Shown here: positions 37,965 to 46,102 of the stretch, piece by piece | Layout: each line of letters starts with the position of its first letter | Position numbering within the stretch: position 1 is the stretch's first letter | From: Microbacterium allomyrinae | Lineage (GTDB): Bacteria > Actinomycetota > Actinomycetes > Actinomycetales > Microbacteriaceae | Assembly (NCBI RefSeq): GCF_020682705.1 | Contig: NZ_JAGTTN010000002.1 | Coordinates: forward strand, 558,001-622,000 | Direction: 5' to 3' | Length of the DNA: 64,000 nucleotides | Program-made: the position numbers and the translations under genes | Notes under the pieces: model-generated | Told to the model about the DNA's origin: nothing | Database searches by the model: none | The model's input: only the letters and a program-made list of their open reading frames with translations

Positions 37965-38879
37965 TCAGGCGCGCGGATGCGCCAATCGATAGGAGGCTAC
38001 GAGCCGCTCGTTCGAAACGTGTGTGTAGATCTGGGTGGTTCCGAGGCTCGCGTGGCCGAGGATCTCCTGCACCGCTCGCAGATCAGCACCGCCATCCAGC
38101 AGATGCGTCGCTGCCGAGTGCCGCAGTGCGTGCGGTCCGACCGCTGCTCCGAGTTCGGGACCGAGCTCCCGCGAAACGAGGTCGTACACCGCGCGTGAGC
38201 CGATCCGAGCTCCGCGTGCACCGATGAACACCGCGGACTCGACACGCGCCTGTGCATCACCTGCTCGCCGCGACAGCAACGCGGGACGCCCTCGGACGAG
38301 ATACGCGTCGAGAGCGCGGAGTGCGGGAAGACCGAAGGGCACCACCCTCTCCTTCGAACCCTTGCCGAGCACCCGGGCGGTGCGTCGCTCCGGATCGACA
38401 TCGTCGACGTCCAGGCCGCACAACTCTGACACGCGCACGGCCGATCCGTACAGCAGCTCCAGGATCGCGTGATTGCGCAGCGCGACCGGATCGCCGTCGC
38501 CCGCTGCCGTCTCCAGTCGAGCGAGGACCGAAGACAGAGTGTCGCTCGTCGCGACCTGTGGAAGCGAGCGACCTCGTTTCGGTGCGACCAGCCGCAGGCT
38601 CGGGTCGTCACCGATCGCTCCTGTCTCGCACGCCCAGGAGAAGAAGCCCCGGGCGGCGGCCGTCCGGCGCGCGATCGTCGAACGGGCGTCGCCGCGACGG
38701 GTGGCCTGCCAGAGCCATTCCCGCAGCACCTCGAGGTCGACATCGGCGAGCTCGGTGCCCGCGCAGAGTTGGGCGAGACTCGCCAGATCGGCGCGGTACG
38801 CGCGCACGGTCGCGGGCGAAAGGCGCCGCACTTCCGCCAGGTGATGCGCGTACTCGGATGCCGCGTCCTCGACCTTCAT
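37965..38879 (-). CDS. xerC: tyrosine recombinase XerC
   Basis: A 304-residue recombinase for resolving chromosome dimers at dif. Seen: N-terminal SAM-like core-binding domain (YAHHLAEVRRLSPATVRAYRADL) and the catalytic set: Arg in SAVRVSELCGLD, Lys in GKGSKERVVPF, HxxR in HALRHSAATHLL, His in LGHASLGTTQIY and the nucleophile Tyr in TQIYTHVS. XerC rather than XerD is inferred from its place beside dprA. Confidence 0.92.
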   Translation of the reverse strand: MKVEDAASEYAHHLAEVRRLSPATVRAYRADLASLAQLCAGTELADVDLEVLREWLWQATRRGDARSTIARRTAAARGFFSWACETGAIGDDPSLRLVAPKRGRSLPQVATSDTLSSVLARLETAAGDGDPVALRNHAILELLYGSAVRVSELCGLDVDDVDPERRTARVLGKGSKERVVPFGLPALRALDAYLVRGRPALLSRRAGDAQARVESAVFIGARGARIGSRAVYDLVSRELGPELGAAVGPHALRHSAATHLLDGGADLRAVQEILGHASLGTTQIYTHVSNERLVASYRLAHPRA

Positions 38880-38936
38880 CGTCCCAGCATGCTCCGCCGT
38901 CCTCGCGTCGGAGCGACGGCGCTCCGATACCGCGCC

Positions 38937-40127
38937 CTATCGTTCGTGACCGCTCACCAGCCGCCACCCGGTCGCCGCACGCACCACCGCTCCCTCGAGA
39001 TGCAGCAGCCCAAGCAGCGCCTCGACCTCGTCCGGCGCCATGCCCGCTCGACGTGCGACGTCGACCGGGTCGCGCCAGAGCGTCGTGCTCAACGCGTCCT
39101 GCACGCGTGTCGCATCGTCGGTGCGCGGACCGCGCACCCCCTGCTCGCTCCCTCCTCGAACAAGTCCGAGCATCTCGCGCACGTCCTGCGCGCTCGTGAT
39201 GCAGTGCGCGCCGTACTCGCGCAGCAGACGATGACTTCCCGCCGACGCCGCCGACGTGATCGGTCCCGGCACCGCGCCGAGTTCACGCGACAGCGCCGCT
39301 GCATGCCCAGCGGTGTTGAGAGAGCCGCTCCGCCACCCCGCCTCGACCACCACCGTGGCATCCGAGATCGCGGCGATCAGCCGATTGCGCTGGAGGAACC
39401 TCCATTTCGTCGGTGCAGATCCGCAGGGAACCTCGCTCACGACCACGCCACTCGCGGCGACCTCATCGATCAGGCCGGAGTGGCCCGCCGGGTATGCGCG
39501 TTCGGCACCACCCGCCAGAAGTGCCACGGTGAGTCCGCCCACTGACAGCGCGGCCCGATGGGCGGCGCCATCGATCCCGTAGGCGCCGCCCGAGACCACC
39601 GGGACACCGGAGCCGGCGAGCTCGGCCGCGAGTTCCATCGCGACATGATCGCCGTACCGCGTCGCCGCGCGCGCGCCGACGATCGCCACCGATGGCCGCA
39701 GCAGCCGCAGCGCACTCGTCTCGCCGCGGACCCATAGGCACATCGGCGCATGAGCCCCGAGATCTTCGAGTTGATCGGGCCAGTCGGGGTCGGCGCGCGT
39801 GATCAGCGAGACAGCACGCACCTGCGCGATGCGGAGGGTGTCGGTCACCGCGCGCGGGTTGAGGCGCGGCATCCATCGTCGTCTCGCTGCAGCGAGCTCC
39901 TGCGCGGTGACGTCCGCCACAGTGCCCCCGCCGAAGACGGAGTCGAGCGCGCCCGCCGCACCCCGTGCCGCCACGAGCCTGCCCGCGACGGAATCTCCGG
40001 GCTCGACGAGATGGGACCACACGACGGTGGCGTATCGCTCGACGATCGCAGAATCTGCCTCATCCGCGTGCGCGACCGACGCCAGGGCAGCCCGCGCAGT
40101 CGCCGGCGAGAGATCGATGCCGGTCAC
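38937..40127 (-). CDS. dprA: DNA-processing protein DprA
   Basis: A 396-residue Rossmann-fold protein that loads RecA onto incoming single-stranded DNA. The core has SVAIVGARAATRYGDHVAMELAAELA, VVSGGAYGIDGAAHRAAL and FLQRNRLIAAISDATVVVEAGWRSGSLNTAGHA, with a C-terminal DML1-like winged helix. The GTG at 40127 overlaps the comM stop; the much longer frame to 40598 is not coding. With comM and yraN it forms the conserved competence-type operon, which also exists in non-competent bacteria. Confidence 0.93.
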   Translation of the reverse strand: MTGIDLSPATARAALASVAHADEADSAIVERYATVVWSHLVEPGDSVAGRLVAARGAAGALDSVFGGGTVADVTAQELAAARRRWMPRLNPRAVTDTLRIAQVRAVSLITRADPDWPDQLEDLGAHAPMCLWVRGETSALRLLRPSVAIVGARAATRYGDHVAMELAAELAGSGVPVVSGGAYGIDGAAHRAALSVGGLTVALLAGGAERAYPAGHSGLIDEVAASGVVVSEVPCGSAPTKWRFLQRNRLIAAISDATVVVEAGWRSGSLNTAGHAAALSRELGAVPGPITSAASAGSHRLLREYGAHCITSAQDVREMLGLVRGGSEQGVRGPRTDDATRVQDALSTTLWRDPVDVARRAGMAPDEVEALLGLLHLEGAVVRAATGWRLVSGHER

Positions 40128-41650
40128 AGCGCCAGCCCCTTCTTCAGGTAGAGCGCCCGCCCGATGTGCTCGGCGCTCAGCTGGCTGCGCCCACCGAGAT
40201 CGGCGATCGACCATGCGACCCGCAGCACGCGGTCGTATCCGCGCAGAGTCAGCGCACCGCGATGCAGAGCGGCGTCCAGTGGACGGCGCACCGCAGGCGG
40301 CGGTGCCGCCGGGCCTTCGCGCAGCCAGGTGCCGGGGACGTCGGCATTCACCCGCCACGGGGTTCCGGTGAGACGCCGTGCGGCGCGAGCACGTGCCTCG
40401 GCAACGCGTTCGCGGGCGATCGCGGTCGACGTCTCGGGCGCCGGCGCACCCCGGTGGGCCACGGACACGCGTGCCAGCGTCAGCTCGATGTCCATGCGAT
40501 CCAGCAGCGGCCCGGACAGCCGTCCGAGGTACCGCCGGATCGCGGCAGGTGGGCAGGTGCAGGTGCCACCGCGAATGCCGTAGTCGCCGCACGGGCACGG
40601 ATTCGTGGCGAGCACGAGCTGAAACCTCGCCGGGTACCGCGCACTCGCTCCCGATCGGTGGATGGTGATCGTGCCGTTCTCGAGTGGTTGACGCAGCGCA
40701 TCCAGTGCCGCTGCCTGGAATTCGCCCGCCTCATCCAGGAACAGCACCCCCTCTGACGCCCGCGCGATCGCGCCGGGACGCACGACTCGCGACCCGCCGC
40801 CGACCAGGGCCGCGACGCTGGCGCTGTGGTGCGGCGCTTCGAACGGCGGCGTGCGCGAGAGCTCCATGACCCGAGCTCCGGTGAGGCTGCGGATGGAGGC
40901 GCTGGCCAGCGCCGCGCGGTCGTCGAGGCCGGGGAGGATTCCGGGCAGGCGCCGCGCGAGCATCGTCTTTCCGGCACCGGGTGGACCGCACATCAGCAGA
41001 TGGTGTCCGCCGGCCGCCGCGACCACGAGCGCGTCCACCGCGTCACGCTGCCCGATCACTTCGGCGAGGTCGAGGTGGTCCTCGACCGGCTGATCCTCGC
41101 CGGCCATCACGACCGGAGCGTCGTCGGGGATCGCGATCTCTCCGCCGTGCCAGGCGATGACCTGAGCCAGATTCGTGGCGGCCAGCACGCGCATCCCCTC
41201 CACCAGCTCTGCCTCGGGACCGTTCGCGTGCGGCACGACCACCCGCGTGTGCCCGGCCCGTCGTGCAGCGACGACGGCCGGGAGGATGCCCGGGATGGGG
41301 CGCAAGCGACCGTCGAGTCCGAGCTCGCCCAGATGCACGGTCGATGCGACGGATGCGGCATCCATCGTCGACTCGGTCGCGAGAGATGCGATCGCGATCG
41401 CCACGTCGAAGCCCGACCCCTGCTTGGGCAGGCTGGCCGGCGACAGGTTGACCGTGAGTCGGCGCCGAGGAAGCGGAGTGCCACTGTTCGCGCACGCGTT
41501 GTGCACGCGCTGGACAGCTTCGCCGAGGGCCTTGTCGGGAAGTCCGATGATCCGGAAGTCGGGTGTCTGATTCGACAGGTCCGCCTCGACTTCGACGCAT
41601 TCGCCCTCGGCCCCCACCAGCGCGACCGCCCAGGTGCGCGCGATGCTCAC
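40124..41650 (-). CDS. comM: YifB/ComM family Mg-chelatase-like AAA+ ATPase
   Basis: A 508-residue ATPase that in other bacteria promotes branch migration during transformation. Order: Lon-like N-terminal domain (NQTPDFRIIGLPDKALGEAVQRV), AAA+ module with Walker A GPPGAGKTMLARR and Walker B GVLFLDEAGEF, the CPCGDYG zinc-like motif followed by CTCPP, and RYLGRLSGPLLDRMDI. GTG at 41650 overlaps the yraN stop (GTGA). Confidence 0.93.
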   Translation of the reverse strand: MSIARTWAVALVGAEGECVEVEADLSNQTPDFRIIGLPDKALGEAVQRVHNACANSGTPLPRRRLTVNLSPASLPKQGSGFDVAIAIASLATESTMDAASVASTVHLGELGLDGRLRPIPGILPAVVAARRAGHTRVVVPHANGPEAELVEGMRVLAATNLAQVIAWHGGEIAIPDDAPVVMAGEDQPVEDHLDLAEVIGQRDAVDALVVAAAGGHHLLMCGPPGAGKTMLARRLPGILPGLDDRAALASASIRSLTGARVMELSRTPPFEAPHHSASVAALVGGGSRVVRPGAIARASEGVLFLDEAGEFQAAALDALRQPLENGTITIHRSGASARYPARFQLVLATNPCPCGDYGIRGGTCTCPPAAIRRYLGRLSGPLLDRMDIELTLARVSVAHRGAPAPETSTAIARERVAEARARAARRLTGTPWRVNADVPGTWLREGPAAPPPAVRRPLDAALHRGALTLRGYDRVLRVAWSIADLGGRSQLSAEHIGRALYLKKGLAL

Positions 41651-42015
41651 GGCACTTCCACATCGACGAGGTGCTCGAGGCGCGCCGTGGCAGGATCGGC
41701 GCCGGTGAGCCCGATCGCGTCGATGCGCAGCCGTCGGCCCTGAACCGCGTCGCGGTGCGCGCCGGTCCATGCGACCGCCAGGCGCCACAGCCTCGCGCGC
41801 TTGCGCGTGTCGATCGCCTCGAACGGGTGCCCGAACGCCTCACCCCGGCGCGTCTTCACCTCTACCACGACCACTGAGACGCGGTCTGCGACCACCAGGT
41901 CGATCTCGCCCGCACGGCATCGCCAGTTGCGGGCGAGGACGGTGAAGCCCATCTCCTCGAAGTAGCGTGAGGCGCGATCCTCGCCCGCGCGGCCCAGCTC
42001 GTCTTTGTCTGCCAT
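41647..42015 (-). CDS. YraN family protein (UPF0102)
   Basis: A 122-residue predicted nuclease-fold protein: LGRAGEDRASRYFEEMGFTVLARNWRCRAGEIDLV, the E-x-D...V-x-V-K motif continuing as VVVEVKTRRGEAFG (PD-(D/E)XK type), and a C-terminal RLRIDAIGLTG. It is usually co-located with comM/dprA, as here. Biochemical role not established. Confidence 0.92.
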   Translation of the reverse strand: MADKDELGRAGEDRASRYFEEMGFTVLARNWRCRAGEIDLVVADRVSVVVVEVKTRRGEAFGHPFEAIDTRKRARLWRLAVAWTGAHRDAVQGRRLRIDAIGLTGADPATARLEHLVDVEVP

Positions 42016-42128
42016 GTAGGCATCGTGGCGCGCCGAAGCAGCGACGAAACGCCCCGACAGGGCGTCTTCTCATACTCCCTCGGATTCGCGCGAAACCGCT
42101 ACCTGGGGAGGAGCCTCGAAACGCCGGC

Positions 42129-42452
42129 TCAGGTGTCGAGCGACAGCTCTTCCGGAAGGTGGAAGTCCCGGCGCGAGAGCTCCTCGACGTTGACGTCCTT
42201 GAACGTGAGGACGCGCACCGCCTTCACGAAGCGGTCGGCGCGGTAGATGTCCCACACCCAGACATCGGACATCGAGATCTCGAAGTAGAAGTCGTGCTCG
42301 GTGTCGCGGCGGACGACGTTGACCTCATTGGCGAGGTAGAACCGCCGCTCGGTCTCGATCACGTATTGGAACTGCGAGACGACGTCGCGGTACTCCCGGT
42401 ACAGCGCGAGCTCCAGCTCACGGTCGTAGTCTTCGAAGACGTCGTCATCCAT
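42129..42452 (-). CDS. DUF2469 family protein
   Basis: A 107-residue actinobacterial protein: DYDRELELALYREYRDVV, VIETERRFYLANEVNVV, EHDFYFEISMSDVWVWDIYRADRFVKAVRVLTFKDVNVEEL. No catalytic motif or membrane segment; the function is unknown. It is a standard neighbour of rnhB and yraN in Actinobacteria. GGAGACACC precedes the ATG at 42452. Confidence 0.9.
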   Translation of the reverse strand: MDDDVFEDYDRELELALYREYRDVVSQFQYVIETERRFYLANEVNVVRRDTEHDFYFEISMSDVWVWDIYRADRFVKAVRVLTFKDVNVEELSRRDFHLPEELSLDT

Positions 42453-42511
42453 GGTGTCTCCATCCTACGGGCGCGAGCGGATGCCGCGACCATCGTGGGT
42501 CGTAGCCGATC

Positions 42512-43171
42512 TCAGAAGAGGGTGGGGGCGTCGGCGATCGCCCACGATGCGCGGTGATGCGAGCTGATTCCGTGAGCGCGGATCGCCTCGCGGTGATCAG
42601 GACTCGCGTAGCCCTTGTTCCGTGCCCAGTTGTAGGCGGGCAGCTCGTCATGGAGTTCGGTCATCAAGGCATCGCGCGCGACCTTCGCGATGACGGATGC
42701 CGCGGCCGCCGACGCGCAGTCGCGGTCAGCCTTGATGACCGGACGCACGGTGAGTCCCCGTCCGCCCGCCGGGGAGATGTAGTCGTAGTTGCCGTCGAGG
42801 ACGACGATGGCATCTTCGGGGACGACGCCCTGCGCGCGCAGGTCGGCGATCGCGCGGATCGACGCGAGCCCGAGCGCACGCATGATCCCGATCTCGTCGA
42901 TCTCGGCCGAGGTCGCCCAGCCGACCGCACTCGCAGCGACCCAGGATGCCGCGCGCGAGGCGACGTCCGCCCGCTTGTGCTCGGGCACGAGCTTCGAGTC
43001 GCGTAGGCCCTGCGGGATCCGCTTGCGCGATCGGGGCCCGTCGATCACCGCCGCCCCCACCGCGACGGGGCCCGCGAGGGCACCGCGGCCGACCTCGTCG
43101 CATGCGATCACGAGCGTGTGCTCGCGCAGGAGACGACGCTCCAGCGTGAGCCTGGGCTCGATCACGGTCAC
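42512..43171 (-). CDS. rnhB: ribonuclease HII
   Basis: A 219-residue RNase that removes single ribonucleotides and RNA from DNA. Catalytic acidic residues are in VIACDEVGRGALAGPVAVG (DE), the AIVVLDGNYDYISP strand, and VIKADRDCASAAAASVIAKVARD. GTG at 43171 overlaps the lepB stop (GTGA). Confidence 0.95.
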   Translation of the reverse strand: MTVIEPRLTLERRLLREHTLVIACDEVGRGALAGPVAVGAAVIDGPRSRKRIPQGLRDSKLVPEHKRADVASRAASWVAASAVGWATSAEIDEIGIMRALGLASIRAIADLRAQGVVPEDAIVVLDGNYDYISPAGGRGLTVRPVIKADRDCASAAAASVIAKVARDALMTELHDELPAYNWARNKGYASPDHREAIRAHGISSHHRASWAIADAPTLF

Positions 43172-43950
43172 TGCGTTTCGCCCTCGGGTTCTGCTTCGGG
43201 CACCCCGGAGAACACCTCGTGGTGGAAGTCGAGCATGCCGAAGCGATCGAACGGCCAGGTCACGAGGAAGGCGCGTCCGACGACGTTGTCGATCGGGACA
43301 AATCCCTTGCCCGGCTGGTCGGTGTTGTAGCGGGAGTCCTTCGAGCGGTAGCGATTGTCACCGAGCACCCAGAGGCTTCCCTCGGGAACGACCACGTCGA
43401 ACGGATCGCCCGAAGCGGCCGATTCGCCCGTCGCTAGCTTGATGTAATCGCTCTCGTCGATGGGCACGCCGTTGACAGTGATCTGGCCGAGGGCATTGCA
43501 GCACACGACATGATCGCCCGGAAGTCCGATGATCCGCTTGACCAGATGGTCGTCGCTGTCGGGAGCGGCCAGGCCGATCAGCGAGAGCGCCCACTCGACG
43601 GCCTCCACCACCGCCGGACGTGCGACCTCGGTGCTGGGCGGGAGCCAGCCGCCCGGGTCCTGGAAGACGACGATGTCGCCCCGCTCGTAAGCGCCGAATC
43701 GCGGTGTGATCTCGTCGACCAGGATGCGGTCGTTGATGTGGAGGGTGTCCTCCATCGAGCCCGATGGAATGTAGAACGAGCGGACGACGAACGTCTTGAC
43801 GAGGAACGACACCAGGACGGCGATCAGGATGATGACCACCACGTCGCGGAGGAACACGATCCATCCGCGACGGCGTGGCTGGACGGTCGCCCCGCTCTCC
43901 GGCCGCGGCGCGGGCGCCGGCTCGGCGGGTGCCGACTTCTCGGTCGTCAT
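43168..43950 (-). CDS. lepB: signal peptidase I
   Basis: A 260-residue type I signal peptidase: a disordered N-terminus, one membrane segment (FLRDVVVIILIAVLVSFLVKTFVV), catalytic Ser in IPSGSMEDTL, catalytic Lys in DHLVKRIIGLPGD, and the LWVLGDNRYRSKDSRY box. A pair of cysteines (HVVCCNALG) is an addition. The ATG at 43950 is favoured over 43971. Confidence 0.94.
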   Translation of the reverse strand: MTTEKSAPAEPAPAPRPESGATVQPRRRGWIVFLRDVVVIILIAVLVSFLVKTFVVRSFYIPSGSMEDTLHINDRILVDEITPRFGAYERGDIVVFQDPGGWLPPSTEVARPAVVEAVEWALSLIGLAAPDSDDHLVKRIIGLPGDHVVCCNALGQITVNGVPIDESDYIKLATGESAASGDPFDVVVPEGSLWVLGDNRYRSKDSRYNTDQPGKGFVPIDNVVGRAFLVTWPFDRFGMLDFHHEVFSGVPEAEPEGETQ

Positions 43951-44090
43951 TCGGGTTCCTTCACCGTCCACCGTCCGTCGGCGGGCCTGCCTTCAAGGGT
44001 CCCACACTCCGGCCCGCACTGACGCCTGCGCGCCACCTTCGAATCGTCCGCGCGGCCCGGTGCGAAACGCGAGCGTGTTCGCGGAAACGA

Positions 44091-44121
44091 CGAAACCCCG
44101 GACCATCGGCCCGGGGTTTCG
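44091..44121 (-). terminator. terminator after rplS
   Basis: Perfect 11-bp stem (44091-44101 with 44111-44121), 9-base loop, 29 bases past the rplS stop; the reverse strand continues TCGTTTCC. It would separate rplS from the lepB operon. Confidence 0.75.
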
Positions 44122-44149
44122 CGACAGAATGCGTCTGCTGACGAGAGTG

Positions 44150-44497
44150 TCAGTTGCCGCGCTTCTCCTTGATCTTGGCCTTCTTGCCACGGAGGTTGCG
44201 AAGGTAGTACAGCTTCGCGCGACGCACGTCACCACGGGTGACGACCTCGATGTGGTCGATGACCGGGGAGTGCACCGGGAAGGTGCGCTCGACGCCGACC
44301 TGGAAGCTGATCTTGCGGACCGTGAAGGTCTCGCGGACACCATCGCCGGAGCGGCCGATGACGACGCCCTGGAAGACCTGGATACGCGAGCGGTTGCCCT
44401 CGGTGATGTTGACGTGCACCTTGACGGTGTCGCCGGGGCCGAAGACGGGGATGTCGGAGCGCAGCGAAGCTGCGTCGACAGAGTCGAGGATCTGCAT
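44150..44497 (-). CDS. rplS: 50S ribosomal protein L19
   Basis: A 115-residue L19: [56 protein letters not shown], and the C-terminal [22 protein letters not shown]. It bridges the two ribosomal subunits. ATG at 44497 with AGAGAGAAACG upstream. The preceding leader contains a foldable element (44557-44624). In many Actinobacteria trmD lies directly upstream; here it does not. Confidence 0.97.
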   Translation of the reverse strand: MQILDSVDAASLRSDIPVFGPGDTVKVHVNITEGNRSRIQVFQGVVIGRSGDGVRETFTVRKISFQVGVERTFPVHSPVIDHIEVVTRGDVRRAKLYYLRNLRGKKAKIKEKRGN

Positions 44498-44556
44498 GAT
44501 CGTTTCTCTCTGCGGCCGCCACAGGTCGACCGCGGGAAGTAATGGAAAGGATGTCG

Positions 44557-44624
44557 TGTGCCCGAAGCCACCGGCTGAGAGCCGAATGACGGATTCCCCT
44601 GAGGCAGAACCTGGTCAGGGCACA
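44557..44624 (-). promoter_or_regulatory. structured rplS leader with alternative stems
   Basis: About 60-130 bases before rplS on the same strand. A 7-bp helix TGTGCCC/GGGCACA (44618-44624 with 44557-44563) closes a 54-base loop that contains a hairpin CGGCT/AGCCG (44572-44584). A second perfect 6-bp helix CCCTGA/TCAGGG (44597-44602 with 44615-44620) competes for 44618-44620, so the two folds exclude each other. The layout fits an autoregulatory ribosomal-protein leader; I do not recognise a known family. Confidence 0.55.
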
Positions 44625-44666
44625 AAGGCCCATTCTGCCATGGATGCCCTGCACGGCCAAAACGGG

Positions 44667-45161
44667 TCAGGAGGCCGGCGGGCGCTGCTTCTCGCTCACG
44701 ATGATGACATCCTGCACGGTCGCCTCTGCAGGCTCCTGCGGCGGCGCGAGGTACGCGACCCCGTCGGTCGTGTGCAGGATCAGTCGCGAGGGCTTGGCCT
44801 CGCTCCACAGCTGCCACAGCTCCAGCCAGAACAGACCGACTCCGACGAGGATCGCGACGACCATCACCGGCGCCCACCATGCGGCGTTGAAGAAGCCGAG
44901 CGAGATCACGAGGCCATGCCAGACGGTGAACCCGAGCACATCCCACCACGAGACGGCGCGATGGGCGCGCACGGTGCCGCGGGCACGGACGAGAAGCGTC
45001 AGGACGAGCTGCCACAGGAACACGCCGGGAATCGCCAGGAAGAGCACCCAGAGGAATGCCCAGCCGCCGGCGTTGAACACGCCCCACCCGACGAGGATCC
45101 ACAGCGGCAGCACGAAGGCGGCGGGGATGAGCCAACCGAAGAATGCGCGACGCAGCCACAT
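44667..45161 (-). CDS. membrane protein of unknown function
   Basis: A 164-residue protein with four hydrophobic segments (FFGWLIPAAFVLPLWILVGW, FLWVLFLAIPGVFLWQLVLTLLV, WWDVLGFTVWHGLVISLGFF, APVMVVAILVGVGLFWLELW) and a soluble C-terminal tail of about 40 residues. No family recognised. The ATG at 45161 has TAGCAT (45169-45174) seven bases upstream, with GGAGG in between, so it may be leaderless. It lies downstream of the divergent map gene and upstream of rplS. Confidence 0.78.
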   Translation of the reverse strand: MWLRRAFFGWLIPAAFVLPLWILVGWGVFNAGGWAFLWVLFLAIPGVFLWQLVLTLLVRARGTVRAHRAVSWWDVLGFTVWHGLVISLGFFNAAWWAPVMVVAILVGVGLFWLELWQLWSEAKPSRLILHTTDGVAYLAPPQEPAEATVQDVIIVSEKQRPPAS

Positions 45162-45277
45162 GCCTCCGATGCTACGCCGGTCGTGCGGGTCGTGGCTCCC
45201 TCCCGCGTGGCGCTGAGCATCCTCACAGCCGTGCGCTCCCGCGTCCGACACAATGGTGGGTGAACGAGAGGAACCCG

Positions 45278-46060
45278 ATGATCGAGTTGCGCACCCCTGC
45301 CGAGATCGAGGCGATGCGGCCCGTGGGGCGATTCGTCGCCGAGACCCTGGCGACGCTGCGCGACGAGACAAAGGTGGGCACGAACCTGCTGGCGATCGAT
45401 CGCCGAGCACACGATCTGATCCGTCGCGCCGGCGCCGAGTCGTGCTACATCGACTACCACCCGTCGTTCGGCGCCCGCCCGTTCGGAAGGGTGATCTGCA
45501 CATCGGTCAACGACGCGGTGCTGCACGGGCTGCCCTTCGACTACGCCCTCCGCGACGGCGACCTGGTGTCGCTCGACTTCGCCGTGTCAATCGACGGCTG
45601 GGTGGCGGACTCGGCGGTCTCATTCGTCGTCGGCACGCCGCGCGAGGAGGATCTCACCCTGATCGACACCACCCAGCGTGCTCTGGATGCCGCCATCGCC
45701 TCCGCTCACGTGGGCAACCGCATCGGCGACATCTCGGCATCCATCGCCGCCGTCGCGCATGCCGACGGGTACTCGATCAACACCGATTTCGGTGGACACG
45801 GCGTGGGTCGCGTCATGCACGGCGATCCGCACATCCCCAACGACGGCAAGCCAGGACGCGGCTATCCGCTGCGCGCCGGGCTCGTCGTCGCGCTCGAGCC
45901 CTGGTTCCTGCAGACGACCGACGAGCTCATCACCGACCCCGACGGATGGACGCTCCGCTCGGTGGACGGCTCGCGCGGCGCACACGCCGAGCACACCGTC
46001 GCCATCACCGAGGAGGGTCCGATCGTTCTCACGGACCGCTCCTGGCTCGGCGTGGCCTGA
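45278..46060 (+). CDS. map: methionine aminopeptidase, type I
   Basis: A 260-residue enzyme that removes N-terminal Met from new proteins. Metal ligands are visible: SLDFAVSIDGWVADSA (two Asp), GGHGVGRVMHGDP (His), ALEPW (Glu) and AEHTVAI (Glu). The YHPSFGARPFGRVICTSVNDAVLHGLP segment is type I. ATG at 45278 behind AGAGGAACCC. There is no N-terminal zinc-finger extension. Other map copies may exist elsewhere; map is often beside secY. Confidence 0.94.
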   Translation: MIELRTPAEIEAMRPVGRFVAETLATLRDETKVGTNLLAIDRRAHDLIRRAGAESCYIDYHPSFGARPFGRVICTSVNDAVLHGLPFDYALRDGDLVSLDFAVSIDGWVADSAVSFVVGTPREEDLTLIDTTQRALDAAIASAHVGNRIGDISASIAAVAHADGYSINTDFGGHGVGRVMHGDPHIPNDGKPGRGYPLRAGLVVALEPWFLQTTDELITDPDGWTLRSVDGSRGAHAEHTVAITEEGPIVLTDRSWLGVA

Positions 46061-46102
46061 GCCGACTGCACCAGCCGAGGCAGCACCGGCCGGGACTCCG
46101 GA

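Noticed and set aside
37965..38879. xerC as evidence of an integrative element
   Set aside because: It is the housekeeping XerC beside dprA and comM, with no attachment repeats or phage genes nearby.
41788..41843. Longer upstream starts for comM, dprA and cysteine desulfurase
   Set aside because: Upstream extensions are low-complexity Arg-rich, lie over neighbouring genes, and lack ribosome sites; overlap-coupled GTG starts fit better.
44557..44624. TPP-riboswitch-like words CTGAGA and ACCTG on the forward strand
   Set aside because: The conserved 3' half of the thi element is missing, there is no downstream forward-strand gene, and the structure fits the reverse-strand rplS leader.
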